From positions 1 to 64,000 of the forward strand of contig NZ_JAODOO010000008.1 in the NCBI RefSeq assembly GCF_025398335.1: a DNA stretch of 64,000 nt. Direction: 5' to 3'. Below are positions 1 to 7,760 of this stretch, in pieces (within the stretch, counting starts at the first letter, position 1; each line of letters begins with the position of its first letter). Below the pieces are notes generated by a model. The model searched no databases, had not been told where the DNA came from, and saw only the letters and a program-made list of their open reading frames with translations. Made by a program: the position numbers and the translations under genes. The DNA is from Clostridium sp. CX1 (GTDB lineage Bacteria > Bacillota > Clostridia > Clostridiales > Clostridiaceae).

Positions 1-100
1 TATCCAAAATCTATGATTTTGTAATAGTCGCTTACTTCTCAATTCATTGAGAAGATTCATTAAAGAATTGCTGGTTTATATTATAGATAAGTTTTACTTA

Positions 101-128
101 CCTTACTCTGTTTAATTTTCAAGGATCA
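101..128 (-). other. rRNA operon leader-like segment (boxC-type)
   Basis: On the minus strand this reads TGATCCTTGAAAATTAAAC, followed by AGAGTAAGG. It resembles the conserved CTTTGAAAAYTAAAC stretch that precedes 16S or 23S rRNA in Firmicutes. It lies downstream of two promoters and a tRNA-fMet on the same strand. I infer that a 16S rRNA gene begins just beyond the left edge of the window; the rRNA itself is not visible. Confidence 0.55.
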
Positions 129-154
129 TGTCGCTCATTTGCGACTGAATTTAT

Positions 155-183
155 ACCTTATCATCTTTGTTTCAGCCTGTCAA
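155..183 (-). promoter_or_regulatory. Promoter P2 of inferred rRNA operon
   Basis: Minus-strand -35 TTGACA (178-183), 17-bp spacer and -10 TAAGGT (155-160) inside the string TGATAAGGT. A short hairpin TCGC-loop-GCGA (131-144) follows the predicted start. The same module (TTGAC, 17 bp, TGATAAGRT, TCGC hairpin) recurs at 242-270. The -10 is weak but conserved between copies. Confidence 0.5.
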
Positions 184-241
184 CTAGTAATTTGTTACCA
201 GTTAACTAATTATTCAATCGCTGTTTTGCGATTGGATTTAC

Positions 242-270
242 ATCTTATCATGTCTAGTTCATCTCGTCAA
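242..270 (-). promoter_or_regulatory. Promoter P1 of inferred rRNA operon
   Basis: Minus-strand -35 TTGACG (265-270), exactly 17 bp, -10 TAAGAT (242-247), followed by a TCGC/GCGA hairpin near 221-234. It parallels the copy at 155-183 in sequence and spacing. A third TGATAAGAT copy at 451-459, upstream of the tRNA, has no convincing -35. Confidence 0.5.
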
Positions 271-330
271 TTAGTAATTTGCTACCAGATTGTTCATCGT
301 ATATTATTACGTGATGTTCTAGATAGCTTT

Positions 331-406
<76 letters not shown>

Positions 407-686
407 TCATTATATATTCTTGTTCGCCGCCTCTCGAAGCGACAAGTGATATCTTATCATGTATTAGTATATATAAATTAGACTATGTATATGCTCAGAG
501 CAAATGTCCCTATTAATAATCCAACATCCTTTAGTATACTCAGTAATGGTCATAATGATACACCCGATTTAGTTGGCTGGTTAATATTTTATCTTAAAGT
601 TGTTTATGAGCTTGGGGATAACTATTCTCCCCAAAGTCTCACCTCATTTTAAAATTTTGTATTAACCTACCTTATTAAGTTTTCTT
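407..686. other. Intergenic region with hairpins, no gene
   Basis: No convincing coding frame is present. It holds a third copy of the TCGC hairpin/TGATAAGAT module (421-480), which would be the upstream region of the tRNA on the minus strand. It also holds a short hairpin TTGGGGA/TCCCCAA (612-635) with no following T-run. The rest is AT-rich spacer. Confidence 0.5.
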
Positions 687-715
687 TTCAATATACTGTT
701 TTCTGTGAATATAAT
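687..715 (+). promoter_or_regulatory. Putative promoter of FAD oxidoreductase gene
   Basis: A perfect TATAAT -10 (710-715) sits 17 bp downstream of a weak -35 TTCAAT (687-692). The predicted start near 722 gives a 46-nt leader to the ATG at 768. This argues against using the in-frame ATG at 705, which would lie inside the promoter. Confidence 0.45.
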
Positions 716-767
716 TGCCTCTTTATTAAGAAAATATATGCTAGAATATTTCTTTAGGAGGCTGATT

Positions 768-1985
768 ATGGAATCTCAATTCATTCAAGGAAATGCCCTA
801 TTTACTGATATAAACACCGTTCCCATTCAATATCCATATCTTGTAGATAACATAAACACAGAGGTTATCATAGTAGGCGGTGGAGTCACTGGTGCTATCT
901 GCAGCTACTACCTTTCTAAGAACAATATAAGTGCTGTTATACTTGAAAAAGGAAGGATAGCCCACGGCAGTACTAGTATTACTACCTCTCTTTTACAATA
1001 TGAACTTGATAAAAGCTTTGGAAAGCTTAGTAAAATACTTTCACCAAAGGACATTGTAAAGGCCTATAAACTGGGAGTCAAAGCACTGGATGAGCTACAC
1101 AAATTTATAGATGAACAGGGTAACAGATGCGACTATGAAAAACGAAATACCTTACTTTATACCGATAAAAAACTTGATACAAAGGAAATCGAAGAGGAAT
1201 TCAAGTTTAGACAGGATAATAATTTTAACGTTAAGCTTATAAAGGAAGAAAACAATCCTTATAGCTTCCCTTTAAAGGCTGGAATACTTTGTGAAAATGC
1301 CGGAGCAGAACTAGATCCATATAAATATACTCATCAACTTTTAGATGTTTCCACCAAGCTAGGTCTTAGAGTATATGAAAATACGGAAGTTGTTAAAGTA
1401 AATTATTTACAAGATTTTGTAGAGGTAGAAACTCTTTATGGTAAAAAGGTTAGAGGAAAAAAAATAGTAGTCGCTACTGGATATAATACTTCTCTATTTA
1501 CAGATAGAAACTTTGCAACAAAAAGTACCTCCTTTAACATAGCCACTAAGCCTGTTAAGAATTTTGAAGGTTGGAAAGATAGGTCCCTTATCCGCGATAA
1601 CGGTGACCCTTACACCTATATAAGGACTACTAAAGACGGAAGAATTATTATAGGTGGAGAAGATGTTCAGTTTATACCTGATATAAATAATGAAAAACTA
1701 GCTGAGGAAAAGTATAGTATTTTAGAGCAAAAGCTTAAATTTATGTTTAAGGAGATTGACAATATAGAAATAGAGTATAGATACTGCGGCTGTTTTGCAT
1801 CAACCACTGATAACTTAGGTTTTATTGGGCCGGACCCTGTCCATAAGAATCTATGGTATTGTCTAGGCTATGGTGCTAATGGAATCTTATTTGCAATTCT
1901 TGGGGGAATGATGCTTAGTAAATTGTATAAGGGAGAGCATTGTGAGGATATGAAACTATTTAAGGTTGATAGATTTGACAACTAA
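768..1985 (+). CDS. FAD-dependent oxidoreductase (DAO family)
   Basis: This 405-residue protein is a D-amino-acid-oxidase/glycine-oxidase-type flavoenzyme. The Rossmann dinucleotide motif VGGGVTGA is at residues 36-43, after a short N-terminal extension as in PuuB/OrdL-like proteins. The C-terminal FAD-contacting region reads GYGANGILFA near residue 375. There is no Rieske domain. The start was chosen at the ATG at 768 because AGGAGG (756-761) lies 6 nt upstream; a longer in-frame ATG at 705 has no ribosome binding site. The substrate cannot be told from sequence, though oxidation of a primary or secondary amine is the family norm. It stands alone, convergent with the cold-shock gene. Confidence 0.85.
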   Translation: MESQFIQGNALFTDINTVPIQYPYLVDNINTEVIIVGGGVTGAICSYYLSKNNISAVILEKGRIAHGSTSITTSLLQYELDKSFGKLSKILSPKDIVKAYKLGVKALDELHKFIDEQGNRCDYEKRNTLLYTDKKLDTKEIEEEFKFRQDNNFNVKLIKEENNPYSFPLKAGILCENAGAELDPYKYTHQLLDVSTKLGLRVYENTEVVKVNYLQDFVEVETLYGKKVRGKKIVVATGYNTSLFTDRNFATKSTSFNIATKPVKNFEGWKDRSLIRDNGDPYTYIRTTKDGRIIIGGEDVQFIPDINNEKLAEEKYSILEQKLKFMFKEIDNIEIEYRYCGCFASTTDNLGFIGPDPVHKNLWYCLGYGANGILFAILGGMMLSKLYKGEHCEDMKLFKVDRFDN

Positions 1986-2025
1986 ATTTTGTTGATAAAA
2001 TAAAAAAAGGGCTGTTGCATTAAAT

Positions 2026-2078
2026 CAATTTGAAAAATCCTTTAAATAGAATGACTATTTAAAGGATTTTTCAAATTG
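2026..2078. terminator. Large perfect inverted repeat between convergent genes
   Basis: Two 24-nt arms (2026-2049 and 2055-2078) are perfectly complementary around a 5-nt loop. They lie between the stop codons of the convergent oxidoreductase and cold-shock genes, so a bidirectional terminator is the natural reading. The stem is AT-rich and no T-run abuts either side; on the minus strand a T7 run appears about 20 nt further on. Confidence 0.6.
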
Positions 2079-2086
2079 CTCATTAA

Positions 2087-2284
2087 TTAAATAATAGTAA
2101 TATTTTCTGCTTGAGGTCCCTTAGGTCCCTTAGTAACATCATAAGAAACCTTTTGACCTTCTTGAAGTGATTTGTAACCTTCTGAATTTATTTGAGAAAA
2201 ATGTGCAAAAACATCAGTTCCATCATCTCCTGTAATAAATCCATATCCTTTTTCTCCATTAAACCATTTTACTGTACCAGTCAT
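2087..2284 (-). CDS. cspA: Cold-shock protein, single CSD domain
   Basis: This 65-residue protein is a complete cold-shock domain, an OB-fold RNA/ssDNA chaperone. The RNP1 motif KGYGFI (about residues 12-17) and RNP2 motif VFAHF (about 25-29) are intact, as is the N-terminal [14 protein letters not shown] lies 8 nt before the ATG. A promoter (2366-2394) predicts a roughly 75-nt AT-rich 5' leader, shorter than that of E. coli cspA. Firmicutes usually carry several csp paralogs, so the letter suffix is nominal. Confidence 0.95.
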   Translation of the reverse strand: MTGTVKWFNGEKGYGFITGDDGTDVFAHFSQINSEGYKSLQEGQKVSYDVTKGPKGPQAENITII

Positions 2285-2365
2285 ATTATACGTACCTCCA
2301 AATTTTATTATTTTTGAACTTATGATAATAATTCAATAATAAAATTCCCTGAAGATGATATATTT

Positions 2366-2394
2366 ATTATAAAATTTTTTCTAAACTGTGCTAA
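2366..2394 (-). promoter_or_regulatory. Promoter of cspA
   Basis: Minus-strand -35 TTAGCA (2389-2394), 17-bp spacer and perfect -10 TATAAT (2366-2371). The predicted start is near 2359. Confidence 0.55.
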
Positions 2395-2435
2395 GTGGTG
2401 TGTCTTTTTAACAAGTTTCGTTATTTTGTACTGAT

Positions 2436-2465
2436 TTGCTGCCTTTCTTCATTATAAAGTATAAT
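2436..2465 (+). promoter_or_regulatory. Promoter of candidate small RNA
   Basis: Plus-strand TTGCTG (2436-2441), 18-bp spacer and perfect TATAAT (2460-2465). No protein-coding gene follows on this strand; the next gene is antisense. This supports a non-coding transcript starting near 2472. Confidence 0.45.
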
Positions 2466-2471
2466 GGAATT

Positions 2472-2650
2472 TCTATTATTAGCGCTCCAAGTCCCTATAT
2501 AATTTGAACTTTAGTTGCTTGCGTTAAAAGCCAGCAGCTAATACCTAAAGAGATAAAACTTACCTTGTGAGGTATAGCTCCAATTAGTTACAGACGAAGA
2601 GACCGGAGGAACTAACTGTTCAAACTATTTAGTACAAAAGGGATTTACAA
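2472..2650 (+). ncRNA. Candidate structured small RNA, 6S-like rod
   Basis: The segment can fold end to end. An outer stem pairs 2489-2496 with 2639-2646 (8 bp, one G-U). The next stems pair 2503-2509 with 2618-2624 (7 bp) and 2511-2516 with 2610-2615 (6 bp). An internal region follows, then an apical hairpin 2536-2546/2570-2579 (10 bp with one bulged A). A long closed rod with an internal bubble and a length of about 175 nt is the architecture of 6S RNA (ssrS). I cannot match a sequence consensus, no terminator T-run follows, and the same pairings exist on the minus strand. It could instead be a leader element of cspA, though the cspA promoter lies downstream of it. Confidence 0.35.
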
Positions 2651-2667
2651 AGGCCTGCCTAAGCTTG

Positions 2668-3546
2668 CTAAACATCATCAATAAGACTATCGAATCCAAC
2701 ACCCTTACCCCAAACAGATATAACAGAAATAACATTTACAAAGGCGTTTACATCCTTGTTAGCTATAAATCTCTTGATCAACATGCTTTCACGTGGAGAG
2801 CAAATTGTAACCAACTTAATTCGGGTTTGATTCATATATCCGCCTCTAATCTGATAGGTACTGACGCCTCTTTTTATTTTATGTAGTATATAATCTGTTA
2901 TCTCCTCATGTTTATCACTTATTATTTCTATTTGAACCTTTTTAGAACCAAATCCGAAAAGGACCGTATCTATTGCCTTCATAAATATTATCTCAGAAAT
3001 AACTGCATACATGGCTATATTCATACCATAAATAATAGCTGAAGATATAATTATTACAGCATCTATGCCAAGCAAAATTTCACTAATACTGATAAAAGGA
3101 AAAATTTTATGATGAAGGATTTTCGCTAAAGTATCAGTTCCACCAAAAGAAAATCCTCTTTTTAGTATAAGCCCACAACCTAATCCACTTATTATTCCAT
3201 AGTAAATTGAGGCTAACATTAAGTCACCCTGTATAGAAGAAACCTTTAATCTATCAAAGACAATTAGAATCACAGGAAACAGTAAAGATAATGTAATTAT
3301 TTTTAGCCCTTCTCTTTTTCCAAGAGTTACCCATGCAATAGTAAGTACTAATATTGACAATGCATAGTAAATGTAGGTATATTTTACGTGCAGTAGCTTG
3401 TCTATTATAATTGATACGCCCGTAATTCCTCCCGTGATTAATCCATTTGTTTTTAAAATTGAAGTAGTTGCAAATGCACAAAGTATGCATCCAGCTATTA
3501 AAAATAATAAGTCCAATGTGAGTTTTTTGTAGTCAATTTTTTTCAC
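2668..3546 (-). CDS. YitT family membrane protein (paralog 1)
   Basis: This 292-residue integral membrane protein has five to six hydrophobic segments in its first 200 residues and a C-terminal soluble domain. It matches the YitT family (DUF161 plus DUF2179). The family hallmark GLITGGITG is about residue 38, and the C-terminal domain carries GVSTYQIRGGY. The GTG at 3546 is preferred because GGAAGGTGAT lies 6 nt upstream; an in-frame ATG at 3597 has no ribosome binding site. The family function is unresolved. A second YitT gene lies at 6733-7611, on the other side of the two-component system. Confidence 0.8.
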   Translation of the reverse strand: MKKIDYKKLTLDLLFLIAGCILCAFATTSILKTNGLITGGITGVSIIIDKLLHVKYTYIYYALSILVLTIAWVTLGKREGLKIITLSLLFPVILIVFDRLKVSSIQGDLMLASIYYGIISGLGCGLILKRGFSFGGTDTLAKILHHKIFPFISISEILLGIDAVIIISSAIIYGMNIAMYAVISEIIFMKAIDTVLFGFGSKKVQIEIISDKHEEITDYILHKIKRGVSTYQIRGGYMNQTRIKLVTICSPRESMLIKRFIANKDVNAFVNVISVISVWGKGVGFDSLIDDV

Positions 3547-3687
3547 TCTATCACCTTCCATAACCATTTCATATCTAACTAGTATATTACAGTACATCTT
3601 AAGTTAACATATAGGAAATATTAAATTTATGTTAAATGTCTTAAATTAAGAGCAACATGGAGCAGCCTTTAAAACTCTAACAGTTTA

Positions 3688-4374
3688 CTATGAATTAAAC
3701 CTATATCCTGTCCCCCATATAGTTTCAATATAGTCAGGATTTCCAGAATCTTTTTCTATCTTTTTTCTAAGCTTTTGTATATGTACTGCCACAGTAGCTG
3801 TATCTCCACAATAGCCTTCTCCCCAAATACTGTTAAATATTTGATCCTTTGTAAAAACTATATTAGGATTTGAGGCTAGAAAAACCAATAATTCGTATTC
3901 TTTTGTTGTCAATAAAACTTCCTTACCATTGACAAACACTTTATGAGAATCTGTTTGGATTTCCATGGCTTTATGGCTAATAAGCTCTAAAGTTACTTTT
4001 TTACCTGAGAGACGTTCATATCTTATAATGTGAGATTTTATCCTTGCAACTAATTCTGCCGGGCTAAAGGGTTTAGTTAAATAATCATCTGCTCCAAAGC
4101 CTAAACCTCTTATTTTGTCTATATCTTCATTTTTAGCTGATACAATTATAATAGGAATTTCAAACTTATCCCTAATTTCTTTTACTATCTCATATCCATC
4201 TTTACCAGGCAGCATCAGGTCTACTACAACTACATCATAGATGCCAAGTAGAGCTTTTTTTAATCCTGCTGCCCCATCTTGCTCTATATCTACCTTATAT
4301 CCGTTTAACTGAAGGTAATCTCTCTCTAAGGCTGCAATGTTGTTATCATCTTCAATTATCAAAACTTGTTTCAC
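3688..4374 (-). CDS. OmpR/PhoB-type response regulator
   Basis: This 228-residue protein has an N-terminal receiver domain (acidic pocket E8-D9-D10, phospho-acceptor D52, K101 in LTKPF). A winged-helix DNA-binding domain occupies about residues 130-226 (WGEGYCGDTATVAVH, then GTGYRF). It starts at a GTG with GGGGAGG 5 nt upstream. It follows the kinase gene (4417-5595) by 42 nt in the same operon and is its evident partner. Target genes are unknown; the His-rich gene upstream is the most likely. Confidence 0.93.
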   Translation of the reverse strand: MKQVLIIEDDNNIAALERDYLQLNGYKVDIEQDGAAGLKKALLGIYDVVVVDLMLPGKDGYEIVKEIRDKFEIPIIIVSAKNEDIDKIRGLGFGADDYLTKPFSPAELVARIKSHIIRYERLSGKKVTLELISHKAMEIQTDSHKVFVNGKEVLLTTKEYELLVFLASNPNIVFTKDQIFNSIWGEGYCGDTATVAVHIQKLRKKIEKDSGNPDYIETIWGTGYRFNS

Positions 4375-4416
4375 AAAAACCTCCCCTTCCTTATACCATT
4401 AAATTCTGCATTATCA

Positions 4417-5595
4417 TTAAATCGCTACAGGAAGCTCTACTCGAAAAGTGCTGCCTTCTGACAAAGAGCTCCAAACGGAAATTCTTCCACCATGGGCTTC
4501 TACCATTTCCTTAGCAATTGCTAGTCCAAGTCCTGTACTCATTAAGTCCTTTGTTCTTTCTGTATCAATACGATAAAATCTATCAAATACAAAGGGAAGT
4601 TTATCCTCAGCTATACCTGGACCATTGTCACTGATATTAATCCTTACAAGATCTGCCTCATCTTCTAACTCAATAGAAATAGCTAAATTTTCTTCATGAC
4701 CGTACTTAACAGCATTTCCTATAATATTTCTTATAGTTTGATATATCCTTTTTCCGTCTATGTTAACTTCTAATTCTTTTTCTATTCTATCAATAAAACT
4801 AAAATTAATATTTTTTTCACCTAAAACAAAGGTAAACTCTTCCACAATATCCTGCATAAAAGGTTTTATCTTTACTCTTTCAAATTTAAAATCTACCTTT
4901 TGCATATCAAGTTTTGAAAATAAAAATAAATCATCAATAAGTCTATTTATATAATCTATATTACTATGAATTGTTTTAAGATACCTATTTATTGTATCAG
5001 GAGAATCGGCGACTCCATCTAATATAGCTTCAACATATCCATTTATTGAGGTAATTGGAGTTTTTAAATCATGTGATATATTCGCTATAAGAGTCTTTCT
5101 ATTTTCCTCATATTCTTTTTTTAACTTTTCCCCTTTCTCTAATTTTTCCGCCATTTCATTAAATTCATCTATTAAAATGCCAATTTCATTATAAACTTCT
5201 TTTTTAATTCTAATCTGGTAGTTTCCCTTAGCAATTTGCCCTACTCCAGTTTTTAAGCTTTCGATAGGCTTTATAATTCTTTTCTCTAAGCGCCAGTATA
5301 TATAAAGATGTGCAATCTCTTTGGCTGTAAATATTGCTGCAAAGAAAATGGTTATAGACTTAATTCCTACTACCTTAAAGATTAGGTAAATTATAAATAT
5401 ATTAATAAAAAAAGCCATCGGACGAAGCCATATCAAGTATCTATGGCATAATTTAAATTCATTTCTATGCTTTCTGCGTATCTTATGAGTTTGATGTAAA
5501 TGTTCATGATTTTTATGATGCAGTTGATGCCATTCATGGTGCTTTTTATACCACTCTTTGTTAAACTCACTTTTATTCTTCTTAAAAATACTCAT
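4417..5595 (-). CDS. Sensor histidine kinase with His-rich N-terminus
   Basis: This 392-residue membrane kinase has two hydrophobic segments close together near residues 53-95, so almost no extracytoplasmic sensor domain. HAMP, HisKA (ISHDLKTP, phospho-acceptor His) and HATPase_c (N box, DNGPGIAED, GLGLAIAKEMVEAHGG) follow. Residues 15-45 before the first membrane segment are rich in histidine, with HH and HxxHH clusters, which suggests cytoplasmic metal or pH sensing. That is inference. The ATG at 5595 has AAAGGTG 7 nt upstream; the longer GTG start lies inside that site. It is separated from the upstream His-rich gene by a terminator-like hairpin. Confidence 0.9.
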   Translation of the reverse strand: MSIFKKNKSEFNKEWYKKHHEWHQLHHKNHEHLHQTHKIRRKHRNEFKLCHRYLIWLRPMAFFINIFIIYLIFKVVGIKSITIFFAAIFTAKEIAHLYIYWRLEKRIIKPIESLKTGVGQIAKGNYQIRIKKEVYNEIGILIDEFNEMAEKLEKGEKLKKEYEENRKTLIANISHDLKTPITSINGYVEAILDGVADSPDTINRYLKTIHSNIDYINRLIDDLFLFSKLDMQKVDFKFERVKIKPFMQDIVEEFTFVLGEKNINFSFIDRIEKELEVNIDGKRIYQTIRNIIGNAVKYGHEENLAISIELEDEADLVRINISDNGPGIAEDKLPFVFDRFYRIDTERTKDLMSTGLGLAIAKEMVEAHGGRISVWSSLSEGSTFRVELPVAI

Positions 5596-5661
5596 ATATA
5601 TCACCTTTAAAATTTAATTACAATAATATTACCACAATATACTCCCACTTAAAATAAAATA

Positions 5662-5690
5662 ATGGGTGTAAAATTTAAGCTTACACCCAT
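5662..5690 (-). terminator. Intra-operon terminator/attenuator
   Basis: The 10-bp perfect inverted repeat ATGGGTGTAA/TTACACCCAT has a 9-nt loop, followed on the minus strand by TTATTTTATTTT. It sits between the His-rich gene and its kinase. It probably lets only part of the transcripts continue into the regulators. Confidence 0.7.
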
Positions 5691-5696
5691 GCATAT

Positions 5697-6338
5697 TTAC
5701 CAACTAAAGTTTACTAAAGCATTTAAACTATTTTCACCTTTAGCACTAACTTCTATTTTTTCAACTTCATTATTTTTATTAATGTATATATTTAACTCAG
5801 CATTACTATTTTCAGAACATAGTAATGCTTTAATGAACTCACAGTGCTTATGATGATCTCCCATCTCTTTAACATGTAGGTTTTTATGATGCTCAGCTAA
5901 ATCTTTGTGCTGATCCTTAATTTCATTGATTATATCCTTTAAGTTGAGAGATAATATAGATATTCCATCCTTTTCTTCAGCTTTAAGATTTTCTAGTACA
6001 TTAAGTATAAAAGTAATTTTTGAAAGTTTTGCCTTTATACCTCCATGTCCACAACATCCCCTACCGTGATGACCCATATGATGGTTTAATTTGTGATGTT
6101 TACAATCCTGCATGTTAAATTCTGTATTGCTTTCATGTTTTACTTTCTTTCCATCGCAGTTAAATTCACTGTTTATTTTAGCCTTAGATTCCCCGGTAGT
6201 TGTGTTAGTAATAAATTCTTTAGACAAGGATAATACTTTCTCTTCACCCTTTGCTGCATCAATTTTAATGTTTACATCAAAGGCTTCTTTTTCCTTCATA
6301 GTTTTAAATACATCATATAAAAGTTTAATCTTGTTCAT
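5697..6338 (-). CDS. Histidine-rich protein of unknown function
   Basis: This 213-residue soluble protein has no signal peptide or membrane segment. It has a central His/Cys/Gly cluster (about residues 76-100: CKHHKLNHHMGHHGRGCCGHGG) and a second His group near 143-170. The flanking parts resemble two copies of an alpha/beta unit. AGGAGG lies 7 nt before the ATG. It heads the operon with the kinase and regulator, and the kinase N-terminus is also His-rich. This suggests metal binding (nickel, zinc or copper) or envelope-stress sensing. I recognise no named family. Confidence 0.75.
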   Translation of the reverse strand: MNKIKLLYDVFKTMKEKEAFDVNIKIDAAKGEEKVLSLSKEFITNTTTGESKAKINSEFNCDGKKVKHESNTEFNMQDCKHHKLNHHMGHHGRGCCGHGGIKAKLSKITFILNVLENLKAEEKDGISILSLNLKDIINEIKDQHKDLAEHHKNLHVKEMGDHHKHCEFIKALLCSENSNAELNIYINKNNEVEKIEVSAKGENSLNALVNFSW

Positions 6339-6361
6339 TAATATGACCTCCTAATATTTTT

Positions 6362-6406
6362 GCAAGGATATTATTTGGTGTCCTTGCTTCCTATGAGTTC
6401 ATTATA
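6362..6406 (-). promoter_or_regulatory. Promoter -10 and inverted-repeat operator of His-rich operon
   Basis: A minus-strand TATAAT lies at 6401-6406; the -35 is weak. Immediately downstream of the predicted start is the inverted repeat GCAAGGA/TCCTTGC (6362-6368 and 6381-6387), suitable as a repressor site or a small leader hairpin. The upstream stretch to about 6480 is AT-rich with TTTAT/TTTAA repeats, as often seen at OmpR-type sites. Confidence 0.4.
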
Positions 6407-6732
6407 AAGACAGAGGTTAAAAATCCTTTAAAGTAATTTTAAAAATTTTATAAAGAATTATAAAATAAACTTAAAATGAAAGTATAAATCTCTATGACTT
6501 TTTCCTCTAATTAAATTCTGCTATATAGTTTTCTTCCTAAGTAGAAGCTGTTGCTTTTGATAAGGGAGAACTTACTATAGTTCTGGTGGACAAACCTTCG
6601 ATACTTTGGTAAAATTATCAATTGATGTTCTAAGTTCGGTTTATTTTTCAACTTAACTAGTCATCTCAAAAGTTCATTCATAAATATTTATTTTATGAAA
6701 CTTTTATCTATCAGTGAAATGGAGGTTGTAAT
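6407..6732. other. Divergent intergenic region
   Basis: This spacer lies between the His-rich operon and the second YitT gene. No coding frame or recognised RNA is visible. A loose dyad AAAGTT..AACTTT near 6668-6705 lies just before the YitT ribosome binding site and may be an operator. Confidence 0.35.
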
Positions 6733-7611
6733 ATGAAAGCTATGTTAAACAAAGAAATCTTTTATAAGTATATTGGTGCAGTTGGTGGAGCTCTTTTTTT
6801 TGCTGCTGCTTTAAATATAGTTATTGTTCCATTAAACTTATACAATGGAGGTTTTACAGGAATAGGACAACTTGTTCGAGCAATACTAATCAATTATCTT
6901 CACATAACTTTTCCTGAAAACTTTGATATCACAGGAACTATTTTCTTTTTACTTAACGTTCCTCTTCTTATATTGGCTTATAAAGAGTTGAACCGTGACT
7001 TTTTTGTAAAAACAATTATTACAGTTACTTGTCAATCCATCTTTCTATCTTTTATACCTATACCAAAAACTCCAATCATTAAAGATACTTTGGCTGCTTG
7101 TGTTGTTGGTGGAGTAATTATGGGCTACGCTGTAGGAATTACTTTGAGACTTGGAAGTTCTGGAGGCGGAGTAGATATTTTAGGTATATACTGTGCAAAA
7201 AAGTATCCTGATTTTAGTGTTGGAAAAATAACTTTGTTAATAAGCTTTTTTGTATTTAGTGGCTGTGCCATCATGTTCAATTTAGAAACCTCTATATATT
7301 CTATTATTTTAACTGCCATATCAACTTTTGTAATGGATAAGGTACACGATCAAAACATAAAAACCAGTGCTCTAATCTTTACAAAAAAAGAAGGGATTCC
7401 TGATTCCATAATGCACCAATTAAATCGAGGTGTAACTGGCTGGATCGGAAGCGGCTGTTATACTAATGAAAAAACCTATATTTTAATGACAGTTATTTCA
7501 AAGTATGAAGTTAAAAGATTAAAAAAGATTGTTCATGAGATTGATCCTGATGCATTCATGATTTTTAATGATGACTTAGGGGTTATCGGAAACTTTGAAA
7601 AACGATTCTAA
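6733..7611 (+). CDS. YitT family membrane protein (paralog 2)
   Basis: This 292-residue protein has the same architecture as the gene at 2668-3546: five or so membrane segments (residues about 13-215), then a DUF2179 domain. The family motif NGGFTGIGQ is near residue 39, GSSGGGVDILG near 144, and GVTGWIGSG in the C-terminal domain. GGAGG lies 7 nt before the ATG. The two proteins are clearly diverged paralogs rather than a recent duplication. The role is unknown; transport is suspected for the family. Confidence 0.85.
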   Translation: MKAMLNKEIFYKYIGAVGGALFFAAALNIVIVPLNLYNGGFTGIGQLVRAILINYLHITFPENFDITGTIFFLLNVPLLILAYKELNRDFFVKTIITVTCQSIFLSFIPIPKTPIIKDTLAACVVGGVIMGYAVGITLRLGSSGGGVDILGIYCAKKYPDFSVGKITLLISFFVFSGCAIMFNLETSIYSIILTAISTFVMDKVHDQNIKTSALIFTKKEGIPDSIMHQLNRGVTGWIGSGCYTNEKTYILMTVISKYEVKRLKKIVHEIDPDAFMIFNDDLGVIGNFEKRF

Positions 7612-7630
7612 ATTGTATATAACAAACTTT

Positions 7631-7672
7631 AAATAAAGGTAGACTTGCCCTCGGACAAGTCTACCTTTATTT
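7631..7672. terminator. Bidirectional Rho-independent terminator
   Basis: A perfect 17-bp stem (7631-7647/7656-7672) with an 8-nt loop is flanked by A- and T-rich ends. It lies between the convergent YitT and cell-wall protein genes. Confidence 0.9.
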
Positions 7673-7760
7673 AATTTAACCTATATTATCATATCAAATC
7701 TATCTATTATTCTTTGAATGCTGCTAACCGTCTTACTCACATGATACCACTGGGCCACTG

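Noticed and set aside
705-767. Longer start of the FAD oxidoreductase
   Set aside because: The ATG at 705 lies inside a TATAAT promoter and lacks a ribosome binding site; the ATG at 768 has AGGAGG at good spacing.
2009-2019. GGGCTGTTGCA as an insertion-sequence end
   Set aside because: Only one such end is present, with no transposase, no matching inverted end and no target duplication.
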